Position numbers and translations under genes: made by a program
Shown here: piece after piece, positions 33,361-45,192 of the stretch
Position numbering within the stretch: the stretch's first letter is position 1
How the letters are laid out: each line of letters begins with the position of its first letter
Source of the DNA: Ricinus communis
Lineage: Eukaryota > Streptophyta > Magnoliopsida > Malpighiales > Euphorbiaceae
Length of the DNA stretch: 64,000 bases
Direction of reading: 5' to 3'
Assembly (NCBI RefSeq): GCF_019578655.1
Contig: NC_063256.1
Span: forward strand, 18,458,531-18,522,530
The notes under the pieces: generated by a model
Database searches by the model: none
The model's input: the letters and a program-made list of their open reading frames with translations, nothing else
What the model was told of the DNA's origin: nothing

Positions 33361-34807
33361 TGATTTGATAGGCATCATACTACACATTTTTCATGCCCGA
33401 TTCTTTACATTTTTATGCATGATTATCCTGTTTTATGTTAGAATCACCTGTCTTTTGTTTCCTTTCTTGTTTCAGGTCATTTTCAAAGGACACCATGAAC
33501 AATCAAGGGAAATACGCGTGATTACTGACCAAAATCCATCAAATTGGGCGAGGACTGGCACTCTAAGGGTTGAGCACGGCCTGGACTCTAGCTGTGCTGA
33601 ATTACCAACTAGCTACCTTCCAAGAGTGCCTTTTGGCACGGTTTTCGTAGCCACCATGGCCTCCACCACGGCCCGTGGTGGTCAGCACTGGCTTGGGCAT
33701 GGCTTGGAAGAGGTCAACACAACGGAACCCTAGGGATCAGCATGGCCTAGATTCCGCCCATGCTGACCAGCACAGGCTTGACCACGGCCGTGCTGAAGAG
33801 AGTATATAGGCAAAAGTTCAATTTTCTTAAAGGGGGCTCGATTTTCTCTGACCTAATTTGAGTATACACTCAATTCACTTATTTTTTAGACCTCAATTGT
33901 CAACCTTGGGACATCAAATTCATCAATTGAGGGAGGATTACACTTGTTTGCAACATCGATTTGAGGATCAAAACAACATTTGGGAGCATTCAAGAGGCAA
34001 ATTAGGGTTTGAAATTTTGGATTGGAAAATTAGGGTTACTCATCCAACTTGAAAGAAAAGGGTGTACATGCCTTCAATTTTCTTTTCCTTATTTGTTCCT
34101 TATTATGCTTTAACTATGGACATGAGTAGCTAGATCTTTTGAACCCATTGGGGTCTTTATTGTGATGGATTGTGCTTAGTTGTTAGATTTGTAATTGCCT
34201 TTCTTGTAATCTTTTTGCTATTCAGTAATAAAGTTTGATTCAATTAGTTTGAGATGTTGAATTAATTGTCTTATGGGTTGTTTCTTGACATTGAGAAATG
34301 CTTGTTACAACTAGAAATTGAACAGTAAGAACTGGTAGTTAACACTTAGAGATAAGGTTAATTCACTAACAACTCTTAATAGATCTAAATCACGCTTAAT
34401 GCTAATCTGTAATAATCTGATAGGAAGAGATTCCATTTGGTTAGTGCAGGTTTAGGAACTGAGTGAGCTCGAGAGAGGAGCCGAGTTCGATTCAGGATTT
34501 AGGCATGGGTAGCAAGATTGGTAATTTATAAAATCAACCTTAGAATTCCATCACTTAGGTCTTCTTTGGGTTTGCTTCTTTTGTTGTTGTTGTCTTTCGA
34601 TTGTCAGTTGCTATTTATTCCTTTATTTGCATTCATAACCATTAGTTAATTAATTTAGACTTTTCACACTATATTTTAGACTAGATAACATAGTGAACAG
34701 TAGTAACTCTAGGTTCACCCGATCTCCAAGGATATGACCTTGATACTCACTAGTGCTAGGCCGCATCGATAGGTTCACTGCCTTAGGTGTAGGTTGCATA
34801 AGTAGCC
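33361..34807 (+). repeat. 3' LTR of the Athila element
   Basis: It starts TGATTTGATAGGC right after gtgtgggg. It contains a GC-rich block with repeated cacggcc/gtgctga motifs (33565-33800) and a TATA box (gagtatataggc near 33803). By comparison with the minus-strand copy it should end agcctatca. Here it breaks at agtagcc (34807), so a few terminal bases are lost. Its length (1447 bp) agrees with the other copy (1439 bp). Confidence 0.75.
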
Positions 34808-35337
34808 CATGAGCAACTAAAGAGCAAAGGAGTCCATACCAATTCGGCCTCAACTTCCTCATGGAAGCTGAATTGGAAAAAGGATAACAAGGCTATTTCC
34901 AAGCCTAAATTTGACTCTTTCAAGGACCAAAAGCGAAGGGTAGCAACAAACTCTAAGGTAAACCCACTCCTCAAGCATCCAAATTTAGAGATATTAAATG
35001 TTTTAGGTGTTTGGGAATGGACCACATAGCTTTCTCAATGTCCAAATAAGAGAACCATGATTATGAAGGACAATGGAGAAGTAGAGTTTGAGAGTGAAGA
35101 AGAAGAAGAAATGCCACGTCTAGAGGATGATAGTGATCAAGAGTATGCCGAACATGATGATATATTAGTAGCAAGGCGAGCATTGAGTTTGCAAACAAAA
35201 GAGGAAGAGGTACAAAGAGACAATATTTTCCATACAAAGTCAATGCTAAGGTATATAGTATGATAATTGATCGAGGTAGTTGTACTAATGTAGCTAGTAC
35301 TGACTTGTGGAAAAATTATGTTTCCCTACTTTTAAAA
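34808..35337 (+). pseudogene. Gypsy gag-protease fragment
   Basis: The plus strand encodes a basic Ser/Lys-rich segment (about 34830-34980). A degenerate zinc knuckle follows (IKCFRCLGMDHIAF, with the last Cys lost), then an acidic linker (EFESEEEEEMPRLEDDSDQEY) and a protease start (EVQRDNIFHTKSM, then IIDRGSCTNVAS in a shifted frame). In that motif the residue after the catalytic Asp is Arg rather than Gly or Ser. It is cut on both sides, by the Athila LTR and by inverted gamma. Confidence 0.7.
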
Positions 35338-36073
35338 TCCTAGGCAAAGAGCACAAAAGAAAGGAAGGACGTGAGCGATAAGTCTAGGTTTGCTAGCACG
35401 AAAACTTATATAACATGCTTACTAGCCTCAAGTATTCAGTTGTATATGTGCAAAAGTCCACATTTTATAAGAAGAATAAACTACAAGCTAAATATGAATA
35501 AATAAATAAAGAAAATGAATAAACTAAAGTCTAATGAAGAACTAGAGAGGAGTTGACTAGTCAATAACTCTCATAGTACTAAATTTTATGAGCCAGCTTA
35601 ATGAAAACTAATAAGAATTTGCGTAGGCATGCCTAATAACACTCTAGCACAAATTACATCATTATATGCATCTTAGACATTAAAACACGCATATTCCAAC
35701 TTGGATTAAGCAAAGGTAACTTGATTTCTTCCTTACGAGTATGGATTTACATCTCGTCCTACTTGATCATCAAGTCACGCTCTAATGCCACTAGTCAAAC
35801 TTGTCAATTGTACTCCTATGGTTCCTTAAGCCAATTGTTGTGTCATCAGGAGTCCTTATGCTTAGAGGAACAAGGAATATTAGACATTGCAATGGTGAAA
35901 ATCCTGAACTCAAATATTGGGGTGTTCGTCGATTCTCGTCTTTCCCTCTATCCTCTAAAATATTGGTCCATGATCAATCGGAGAATGATATCAATACTCG
36001 ATCAACTAATTTTCTTTCTTCGCATTTGTTCAGGCATTGGATCGGTACCTATGATTGTCACTTCCACGTGGTT
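35338..36073 (-). repeat. Gamma repeat, inverted
   Basis: This reverse-complement gamma copy has the perfect palindrome TTGACTAGTCAA at 35552-35563. It is bounded on the right by a 57-bp delta-type LTR piece. Confidence 0.7.
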
Positions 36074-36131
36074 TCATCATCAAGACTCCTTGTTGGAGTA
36101 GGATTGATTGTGCTAGTTTGGTTCGTATCAG

Positions 36132-36530
36132 TGATGGCAGTTGAAGATGAAATCTACCTTTCTGTCCTACTCTAAGTATGATTCGGGTTCACCTTTGCCT
36201 TGGAAGCTTGGAATTTTCATTTTGATACTTCCTAGATTGTTGTCAAGTCATGCACGTCCATATCTCCCTAAATTAAGCATTTGGTCATCATCTTCTTAAT
36301 CATCTCAGATCTCCCTTCTCCCATCGAATTGATTGTTGCATGTACTATGCTCCCCTTGAGTTTGAGATTCAAACTTGTCAAATCTATCCTCAAAGTCACT
36401 TAGTCTCTCGGCAAACCTCATCTCCATCTTCTCCATTATTTGTTGGATGGACTTCATATAGATTTTCATATCTACATGCCCTTCCTCACTCTGAGTGCCC
36501 TTTGCTTTATCTTGAGACATGTTGTATAAC
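36132..36530 (-). pseudogene. Gag fragment of delta element
   Basis: The minus strand reads MSQDKAKGTQSEEG, then a coiled-coil-like stretch (KMEMRFAERLSDFEDRFDKFE). In a second frame it has GSIKMKIPSFQGKGEPESYL and DRKVDFIFNCH, the beginning of the gypsy gag core. It ends at the LTR junction at 36131, before the tryptophan motif. Confidence 0.65.
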
Positions 36531-37251
36531 CTGCTTAACAAGAAAGGAAACAAAAGATACCTCACCTAGTCACTCCTTACGTGTTTCACTCCTTCGATGC
36601 AATCACTAGTGTTTTTTGCTCAATTTTAGGCCTTTACCCTCATTTGAACTAACCACTCGCCTTTTACCAATTAAATTCCTTTATCTAAGTTCTTACAGAA
36701 CTAAGACAAGCAAACAAGGAATTGTAACAAATTACTTATCAAATCAACACAAGAACTTAAAATTTAAACTTTTAAAATTCAAATGCAACACACAAGTATC
36801 AAATAAACGAAAATAATCAAATGAACAAGACTTGCTTAAAAATAAAGAAAAGCAAGATAGGATGCCACAATTGTGAAGGAAGGGTAATAAATGGGATTCA
36901 ACAAGGAATGGCATCTTGTAGTTATAAGACTACTTCCAACTCCCTTTTTGTGCACCGAACAACTTTCTTCATCTTTTTTTTTAACTAGGTGCAAACTGAA
37001 ATTGGAAGAACTTTTTTCTCTTTTTCAATATAGGCGGAATTGACAAAAGAACTTGCTAGGGTGGTATTTTGCTTGAATCCAAACCCTTTAGCAACAAGAA
37101 ATCAATTTTTGGCCTTTTGTGTAACAAAGCTAATTTCGGCCTTCTTTGATTCTTTTGAATAATCTAAAGAAATTGAATCAACTAGAGAACAAACAAAGAA
37201 TTGAAAATTGGATAAGTAAACCTAACTTGAAGTTAAAGCTCTGATATCAAA
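36531..37251 (-). other. Leader and primer-binding site of delta element
   Basis: The minus-strand sequence TTTGATATCAGAGCTTT (37235-37251) directly follows the LTR end and matches the tRNA-iMet site at most positions (TGATATCAGAGC against TGGTATCAGAGC). The rest is an A-rich leader without an ORF. Confidence 0.65.
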
Positions 37252-38094
37252 TGATGTGGACTCTATCTATAGAGAGACAGAACCCAAATCGAGATTGATT
37301 CTAATTTTAGAATTATCAAATTCAGATTTGTGATGATAGAACTAAAACCCTTTGATTATAAAAAGATGTATGTCACCACAATTCTAAAGCTTAAAAAGAT
37401 TAAGTTCTAAAAATTGATAAGACAAGGAAGCAAACAATGAAAGAAAACTTGAAAAGTTCACAAAGAACAAAGTAAAGAAATAACTTACTTCATTGATAAG
37501 AAAATAATTTATACAAGATTGATTGGAATAGGTAGCCGAATTCAACATATTTATAAGCCTCTTATAACCCTAGAATAACACTCGAAAAGGAATAAAATCA
37601 CTTAGAAAACAATAGATTACTTTCTAAACTAAATAAGAAATAAAACTAAATTCCTAAATAGTTAACAATCATGTTTCCCCTATAATTAAAATAGGAAAAA
37701 GAGAAATATATCATTTAGGGAGTAAATCATTACTTCCTAAATAAAATAAAACAAATAAGAAATTTTCTAAATAAAAAATAGAAGGTGCCAACCCCCTTGT
37801 TGACTAGTCAGCAAGTTTAAGTTGAAACCCTAATTACTTAAGCAGGTCACACACATGGGCTTGCTTTTTAAGTCCTCCTTGGCCTAACTTGCTTCCTTAG
37901 TACGTTATTAGCTTGATTTGAATAATTAAGGCCCAATTAATTAATAGAAACCCTTGGTATTAGATCAAGCTAATATGTTTTGGACTTGATTTTAAAGTTT
38001 ACTCATCATGGCTAGTGTCTTGAACCCAAATATTCTTGATAAGCCTAACAAGTGCTTCCTTTATATTTTTGGCCCTTGATCTTGTAATTAGCTT
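37252..38094 (-). repeat. 5' LTR of delta element, truncated at its outer end
   Basis: The left end TGATGTGGACTC is defined by the primer site. The right part encodes on the minus strand a pol tail reading RSRAKNIKEALVRLIKNIW. By comparison with 70-638 the last 60 or so bases (ending ggtcatatca) are deleted at the junction with gamma. Confidence 0.65.
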
Positions 38095-39369
38095 AGATGA
38101 ATGCGAAGAAAGAAAATTAGTTGATCGAGTATTGATATCATTCATCAAATGATCGTGGATGAATCTTCTAGAGGAAAGGAGGAACGATAAGAATCGCGGC
38201 ATACCCCAATTTTCTGATTCAGGATTTGAACCTTTGGAATCTCCATCATTCCTTGTTCTCAAGGCATAAGGAATCCTGATGATATAAGAATTGGCATAAG
38301 GAATCATGGGAGTGCATTGGGGCTTAGCTTGATCATCAAGTAGGACGAGACGTAAATCCATGCACCTAAGGGAGAAATCATGTTGCTTTCGATTAATCCA
38401 AGCAGGAATGAGCATGCTTCGATGTTTTGGCAGGCATATAATGAAGTAAATTGGCTCAGAGTGTTATTAGATACGTCAATGCAAATTTCCTCTTATTTTT
38501 GTTAAAGAATCATGGAAACTCAATGAACAAGCTTGACCGATGGCAATGGGGCATGACTTGATGATCAAGTAGCACGAGACGCAAATCCACGTGCATAAGG
38601 GTGAAATCATGTTTGTTTTGATTAATACAAGCGGGAATGCGAGCGTTTTGATGTTTGGGAGTCATATAATGAAGTAAATTGAGCCAGAGTGTTATTGGGT
38701 ATGCCCATGCAAATTTCCTCTTATTTTCGTTACGGAATCATGGGAACGTAATTGACAAGCTTCACTAGTGGCATTGGAGCATGACTTGATGATCAAGGTA
38801 GAGAAGACGAAAATCCACGTGGGTGATCAAGAAATCATGTTGCTTTCGATTATTCCAAGTAGCAATTTGCACAGTTTGATGTTTAGGACGCATAAAATGA
38901 AGTAATTTGGGCAGGAGTATTAGCTTGTAGTTTCTTCTTCTTATGAAATGAGGCCTTTCGCAATATGAAAACTGCATGCAACTGAATATTTGAGGCTAGT
39001 GAGCATATAATTTCAGTTTTCTATTTTGTGGAGAATTAAGTTTTAGGTTCTTCCAAGATTTTTACGGACTTATGAAGAGTCGAACTAGCGAACCTAGACA
39101 TATCGCTCATGTCCTTCCTTTCTTTTGTATTCTTTATCCACCCTTGTGTTTAAATCAATTCAATCAATCCTTATGCTTTGCCATATGGAAGAGAACAAAG
39201 AACTTGTGATTTATTTCCTGATCGGACATGAAATCCTACCTGTGTTCTCATTTTTTTTGTTTCTTTTGTGCCTCTCTTTCTAATCTCTATCTAGTATGAT
39301 GGTTTGGTTTTATTTAGGGAGTATAAGCATGACTGTTGAGTGAAAGGACATGGAAGCAGAAATCATAGG
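38095..39369 (+). repeat. Gamma repeat with triplicated segment
   Basis: This longer gamma copy has the same internal triplication as 639-1444; aatcatgg landmarks lie near 38302, 38508 and 38746. It stops at aatcatagg (39369), where the copia LTR begins. Confidence 0.7.
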
Positions 39370-40420
39370 TGTTGTCCCTTAGAACCAAGAAGGAGGGTTG
39401 AATTGGTGACCTAAAATTGTAGAAATATAAGACTTTAGGTAAAAGCATAAGAGATTAAGGTAAACGTAAGGCGATTAAGAGTTAGAGAATATAATACCAA
39501 GGATTTATAGTGGTTCGGGAACAAACCTCCCTACATCCACTCCTTAAGACCATACTTGAGTGTTTCACTATAATCACTAAGATTACAACCTTTGGATTTT
39601 ACAAGTTTACCCGACAACTTGGTATTTTCAAGGTTCATACTAAACCTCTTCCCTTAGTGTATCAAACTCTCACTAAGTCCCTTAACTTTGAGTATTAATG
39701 GTTACTCAATAACCAATTTCTTATGTTTTTAATACCTAGGCTAATACAATAACTCTTTTAAGTTTTAGTTGAACAAAGGTTTTAACTTAATACACTTTAT
39801 AAAGAAAAAATTGACTGTAAAAAGTTGAGAAATGAATTTGCAAGAGTTTTGGTATATCTAATTCACATACTTAGTTGTAGAATCTTTAAGAGGGGTATTT
39901 ATATACATACCAACCCCTTAGAGATGTTATAATGGAGCCAAAACTTTCTAATTGCAAGATTTGATGACTTGGAGAAAAATGGCTAAAGTCATGAAAGGCG
40001 GCCCCGCGCTTTCTAAGTGCGCTCGTGCTTTCTTAAAAGAGATGTTGGGGCTCCCACGGCTCTAGCCACGTGGCACTGATAGGGTGGCTGATGTTTCAAC
40101 AGTTACTAACATTGCATTAATTGCAAAAATACCCCCGTATCACAATAGCACCCTCGCGCTTGCCTTGACCGCACCTAGAAGCGCCCTCGCGCTTCTCGTC
40201 ACGCTAGCTTCTGCCAAAATTTATCTCAAGGCTTAAAGAGAGGCACCCTCGCATTTCTTGGAGCTTTGACAGTTTGACTGCCAAGTGTCATGAGATGATT
40301 GGCCTTCTGTTAGGTGGACTTTTCAATGCCTTGTAAACTTTAGCCATATGAAATGTGCCCCTTGCCTTGGAAGCACCCTCGCGCTTTTGAGATATTTTTA
40401 CAAGACTTGCTTTAAGGCTA
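39370..40420 (-). repeat. 3' LTR of SIRE/Maximus-like copia element (copy 2)
   Basis: The outer end TGTTGTCCCTTAGAACC is intact here, unlike in copy 1. Many GC-rich motifs of the form ccctcgcgctt occur between 40000 and 40390. The inner border with the ORF region is deleted relative to copy 1 (2090-2610). Confidence 0.65.
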
Positions 40421-42150
40421 AAGATGCAAGGAAGACATGCATGTGAAGGAATAAAACAAAATGAGAAATAAAAGAAAGAAAAGAAAAAGTGAACAAATGA
40501 AGAAATCAATCTTCTTCCTCATCATCCTCTTCTTCTTCCTCTTGATAGAGTATAAGCTCCTTTCATTTTCCGCTACAGCTTCCTTAAGGAGGTGGAATGG
40601 GAGCCTCTTCTTCCTCTTCTTCTTCCCAATCCTCTACATGACAATGAGGATCTTGTGTGCTTTTTGAATTTCCACTAAGTCTGCATGCAAATGGTGGAGG
40701 TAATTCCAAGTCTTTTCCATTTGCTTTAGGACTTTGTCCTCAAAAGAAAGAGAAGCTTGAGTAGGAAAAGAAGAAGGGGTTGGTTCACTAAGGATCCTAT
40801 GATCTTCCTTCTTTTTTTCCTATCATCCACATACTCCCCAATAAAAAAAAGAATTCCCCATCCATTTCCTACTTAGGTCCAAGTCGAATGACCTTGGCAT
40901 GCTCTAGGGATGCTAAGCCAAGTAACAGTAGTGAGATAGGAGGACTTAGGTAGGTCTTGTTGAGAGGAGTAAGGGCTTGGAAGTGTTTGGCAATTTTGGT
41001 GACATGAGAAGAGATAAGAATGACACCTTTTTTAGTATTGCTAAGATGAAAGAGGTGATCAAGAAAGAACTTGGAAGTAAGGATACGCTTACCATGAATC
41101 ATCGCATAGAGGAAAAGAAGATCTTTTTGGGGAACTTTCTCAACCCCATTATCTCTTGCATGGATGTTGGTGGTGATCATCCTATGCACTGCCCAATGGG
41201 TGAGGGATTTAAGATCTTTAGAGAGGGAATCTTTAGAGTTGGTTTCGTTAGTGGAAATTTGCCTCCAAAATTGGGAAAAAGAGAGAGGCATCTCTACAAG
41301 GTCCTCAATGATTGAGAGACACCCTCTTTTTTGAAATCAAAAAATAGAAGAGAATTGGATTCTAGTAAGGGTTCTTCTGTCCCTAAAGAGCTTAAACTCT
41401 ATCCTATAATTGTAATCCCCATCTTCTTTTTTATTGATTATTAAGGTAGAAAGAAATTCCTTAGTAAGATTCTCAAAACCAATCTCTAAGATAGGGGGCA
41501 GGAAGAAGTCTCTAAGTCCTACATTATCAAAATGGGTGTGCACTTCTTGTGATATACCAAGTTTAAGAAGAGCTTCTTCATCAAAGAAACGATTAGGTTG
41601 AGTTTCTTTCCTTTCTGTAGTCATGTATTTGATTCTAGCTTCATCATTTACTCCCTTCATTCTTTCTATTATGGATTGAGTTGATGAGGAGCTTCTTCCA
41701 ACTGCCTTTCCTGGACCCATGCTTGTCTTGAGGAAGAGGAAGACAAGACGGGGAATATTTTAAGAAGAAAAGAGGGGGGTTTTCTGAGAGCTTTATGAAA
41801 TAGTTGTGAAAAATGATGCAAATGTGTAAGATGTGGCTTTTAGAGCCTTAAGGAGGTGTGAAAAATGGTCAAATATGCTTAGTTGCTCACTAAAATCCAT
41901 TTTAAAAAATCTATAACAGCTACTTTTTTGCTGAAATCAAAAGGAAGCGCAACGCCCCTGAGAAGAGCGGTCACACTTTTGATAAAAATAGTCACAACAG
42001 CTATAATTTTAAGAAATTATTGTCACACTGAGGAGTTGTGAGCGAACTTTTAAGGTCATTTCTAGTATTGCTTATGGACCTATAAAGTGCAAGCGCTCCT
42101 CTAGGGCATGAGCGCGCTTTTTGTAATTTCATACAAAAAACTAATGCTAA
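40421..42150 (-). mobile_element. Copia 3' internal region (copy 2)
   Basis: It contains the env-position ORF (40507-41720) and the beginning of the spacer upstream of it (41721-42150). The pol genes are missing, and the right end abuts a gypsy gag fragment. Confidence 0.65.
40507..41720 (-). pseudogene. Env-position ORF of copia element (copy 2)
   Basis: About 400 codons from MGPGKAVGRSSSS at 41720 to the acidic end EEEEEDDEEED at about 40507. One frame runs from 41720 to 40869 with a single stop (41337-41339) between SSIF and FQKRGCLSIIEDLV. The central part holds DLLFLYAMIHGKRILTSKFF and SSHVTKIAKHF, which resemble the plant envelope-like/putative transposon protein domain (PF20167). The last 120 codons are in shifted frames. 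No signal peptide or membrane segment is obvious to me, so a real envelope role is doubtful. Confidence 0.65.
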
Positions 42151-42156
42151 AATGAA

Positions 42157-42423
42157 TCTTCATCTTTATATTTCTAAAGTTGTTATCTTGCTTTCTATGC
42201 CCTTGTTCACTAACATCAACGGGCTCATCATTATCATCATCATGCCATCTCCCTCTATGAACTTGTCTAAGTGCGTATTGGTTTATATGGTTGGCGTCGT
42301 TATAGGGGCATTTTGATTTATTTCCACCCTCTCCACTCAATCACCAAAATCTCCAAGTTGCCTCCATATACGCTCCAAATGCTCCGTAACTTGTGCCACA
42401 GTTGGCTCCGACGGATTAGCCAT
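42157..42423 (-). pseudogene. Gypsy gag start, epsilon element
   Basis: The minus strand reads MANPSEPTVAQVTEHLERIWRQ, then after a stop continues to NNFRNIKMKI, the usual start of the gag core. It is truncated where copia sequence begins at about 42150. Confidence 0.65.
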
Positions 42424-43469
42424 GTTAATCTACAATAACACAAAAAGGAACAAAGAAATCTCATAAATAACACTCCCTCGCATGTTACACTCAAAGGATA
42501 TGACTCATGCTCGTGTTTTACTTAAATAGGCTTTTACCCTTTAGTGAACTCACCATTCGCCTTTTATCACTCAAACTCTACTATTTGTTTCTTGTAAAGG
42601 CTAAAACAATCAATAATGCTCGTGACTTCATGCTCTTATACAAAATGAAATGAACCTAACCTATATCAATGGATTAAACCTGTATGCATGTTTAATTTCA
42701 TCGCTCAAGACCTATCTAGAACCATACCAATGGAAATCTTAGACCCTTCAAGTATATTAAACTATCATACTTTAGGTATTAGAGGTAAAAGACGCCACAA
42801 TTTAGTATGGATTTTAAATTGATAATTCAGATTTGAATGCCACAAACAATGAATTGCTTGATAAGTTCGAATTAGCTCTAAATAAGAACTAAGAGTAGAG
42901 TATAAACTCACAAAATATATTAATCATCAATCAATTATCAAACAACCAAAATTTTAACTATTCAATAACTAATAAATCGGATTTAAAACACACACAAGGA
43001 CACCAAAATAAGAAAACTAAACTAGACTTAATGAAAAAGATTAAGCCTATACACAATAAGGACACAAGAATAAAGGTAATAAAAGAGTTACTAAGCTTAA
43101 CAAGTGAAGAAAACAAAAGGCATAAATATTTTTCTTTTTCTTTTTTGAGAATCGGTCATAAAGCTGGTTTGACAACATCAACTTTCTTTTTCTTTTTTCT
43201 TTCGATTTTTTCTTAACTCCTTTTCCTTTTCTTCTTCTTTTTTCTGAAGGCACTTGACTAAAGAATTTGGAACAAGTAAAGATGTGATTAGAACAATTCA
43301 TCACCAATAATCATAAAAATGATTATATAAGACCACAAGAATGAAACTGATTTTTTCTTAATTTGAACAAAATTTGGATAGAGAAGAATGACAAAAGAAG
43401 CTAACAAAAGGAATATGCGAAAATTAAAGATACGTAACCTGATTTAGAAGTCAAAGCTCTAATACCTAA
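42424..43469 (-). other. Leader of epsilon element with an LTR-derived insertion, plus primer site
   Basis: The primer site (minus strand TTAGGTATTAGAGCTTTGAC, about 43450-43469) adjoins the LTR. The leader contains, at about 42645-42935, a direct repeat of the LTR's own inner end (43480-43755). The rest is non-coding; a pyrimidine-rich ORF at 43031-43216 is low-complexity and not credible. Confidence 0.6.
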
Positions 43470-44272
43470 TGATATGAACATAACCTATATCAAAGGATTA
43501 AACTTGTATGCAAGTTTGATTTCATTGCCGAAGAACTAGCTAGAGCCAGATCAATGAAAACCTTAGCCCTTCAAGTATATTAAACTATCAAACCTAAGGT
43601 ATTAGAGGTGGAAGACACCATAAATTAGTATGGATTATAAATTGATAAGTCAGATTTGGATGCCACAAATAATGAATTGCTTGATAAGTTCGAATTAGCT
43701 CTAAACAAGAACTAAGAATAGAGTATAAACTCATAAAATATATTAATCATCAATCAATGAACTTGAAAATTCGTACTAGGCTTTTATAGCCTTTAGAAAA
43801 CCCTAATTCTAAGCTATTAAGGAATCATAACTCAAATAGGATAGAGATAAATGACCTAACTAAAAGAGATAACTAAAAACAAAGTCTTAATACTCATAAA
43901 ATATTATGTAGCTGCCCATTAGGAGTAAGAAACCCTAGTTTCTTTAAGCCATATGTATGGGCCATCTTTAGTGGAGCTAATTAGGCCCAAACTCCCTTAT
44001 ATGCTCCTTTATACTCATTAAGCCCATATTAGATTTATTCAAGCCTAATAAACTGAATTAGATTAATGAGCCTTGAATTTGAATCCAACTCTTGAAGCCT
44101 TGATGTGTCCTTAGCCCAAATATCCTTAATAAGCCCATTGAGAGCTTCTTTTATCTTCTTAGTCTTAGACCTTGTAATTAGGCTTCCATGGATGTGAAGT
44201 GGATATTGAATCCTAGTTAAAGTAGGATTCCTTGTTGGTGTAGGACTCATAGTGCCAATAGCATTCACATCA
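43470..44272 (-). repeat. 5' LTR of epsilon element
   Basis: The LTR reads TGATATGAACAT ... TTCACATCA on the plus strand (803 bp). The right part encodes on the minus strand a short pol tail (NPTLTRIQ ... HGSLITRSKTKKIKEALNGL). Gamma sequence begins immediately outside at 44273. Confidence 0.7.
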
Positions 44273-45192
44273 TTTCTACCTTATGGGAAATCAAGTTATG
44301 GGCTCCTTCAAGAATTTTGCAGACTTATCTAGACTCGTGCGAGGAAACAACTTATCACTCACGTCCTTCCTTTCTTTTGTGTTCTTTGTCTACCCTTGTA
44401 TTTAAATCAATTTGATTTGATCCTTATGCTTAGTTGTATGAAAGAGAATAAAGAACTTGTGATTTCATTTCGTATTCAATATGAAGTCCTACTTATGTTC
44501 TCATTTTGTTCCTTTCTTTTGTGCCTCTCTTTCTAACTCTGTCTAGTATTATGGTTTGGTTTTATTTGGAGATCATAAACACAAGTATTGAGTTAAAGCA
44601 CATGGAAGCCTCAGTAATAGGCACCGATCCAATGCTTGGACAAATGCAAAGAAAAAAATTTAGTTGATCAAGTATTGATATCATTTTCCAAATGATCACA
44701 AATGAATCTTTTGGGCGAAAAAAGAAACGACGAGAATCATGACACGCTCTAATATTTCGATTCAGGATTTGCACCATTGAATTCTCCATTATTTCTTGTT
44801 CCTCTAGGCACGAGGACTCTTGGTGACATAAGGATTGGTTTAGGAATTATTGGAAAGCAATTGATAACCTTGACCGATTGCATTGCAGCTTAGCTTGATG
44901 ATCAAGCAGGACGAGACGTAAATCCACGCTCGTAAGGGAGAAATCATATAGTTTCTTATTGATCCAAGCAGGAATGACCGCGTTTGGATGTTTTCCAGGC
45001 GTATAATGAAGTAAATTGGGCTGGAGTATTATTAGGTATGCTGAAGTGAATTTCCCCTTATTTTTTTAAGGAATCATGAGATTGCAATCGACAACCTGGA
45101 CAGGTGACATTGGGGCATGATTTGATGATCAAGCAGCATGAGATGCAAATCCATGCGCATAATGGAGAAATCATGCTGCTTTGGATTAATTA
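44273..45192 (+). repeat. Gamma repeat
   Basis: This direct gamma copy has two rounds of the 225-bp internal segment (landmarks near 44847 and 45071). It is interrupted at 45192 by a solo beta LTR. Confidence 0.7.

Larger units (their letters stand above)
29970..34807 (+). mobile_element. 3' half of an Athila-type Ty3/gypsy element
   Basis: The block holds an Athila ORF-1-like reading frame, a 1.7-kb non-coding region and a 3' LTR that starts exactly after a purine tract. Its LTR matches the LTR at 48661-50099, which is followed by a tRNA-Asp-type primer site typical of Athila. The 5' LTR, gag and pol are missing. The left end abuts B-type RT and the right end abuts another gypsy fragment. 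Confidence 0.75.
36074..38094 (-). mobile_element. Delta gypsy element, internally deleted
   Basis: The minus-strand order is 5' LTR (37252-38094), primer site (37235-37251), leader, gag start and core (36530-36132), and then directly a 57-bp piece of 3' LTR (36074-36130, ending ggttcgtatca). Protease, RT and integrase are deleted, and gag is joined to the LTR start without a polypurine tract. Both outer edges are cut by gamma sequence. Confidence 0.65.

Noticed and set aside
33353..33733. 126-codon ORF in the Athila LTR
   Set aside because: It crosses the LTR start and the GC-rich motif block; there is no domain, and the other LTR copy does not appear to keep the frame.
40507..41720. A true retroviral envelope gene
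   Set aside because: No signal peptide or membrane segment was evident; only its position after pol suggests an envelope role.
43031..43307. Overlapping ORFs on both strands in a pyrimidine-rich tract
   Set aside because: Low-complexity sequence in a retroelement leader; no domain and no matching copy with a conserved frame.
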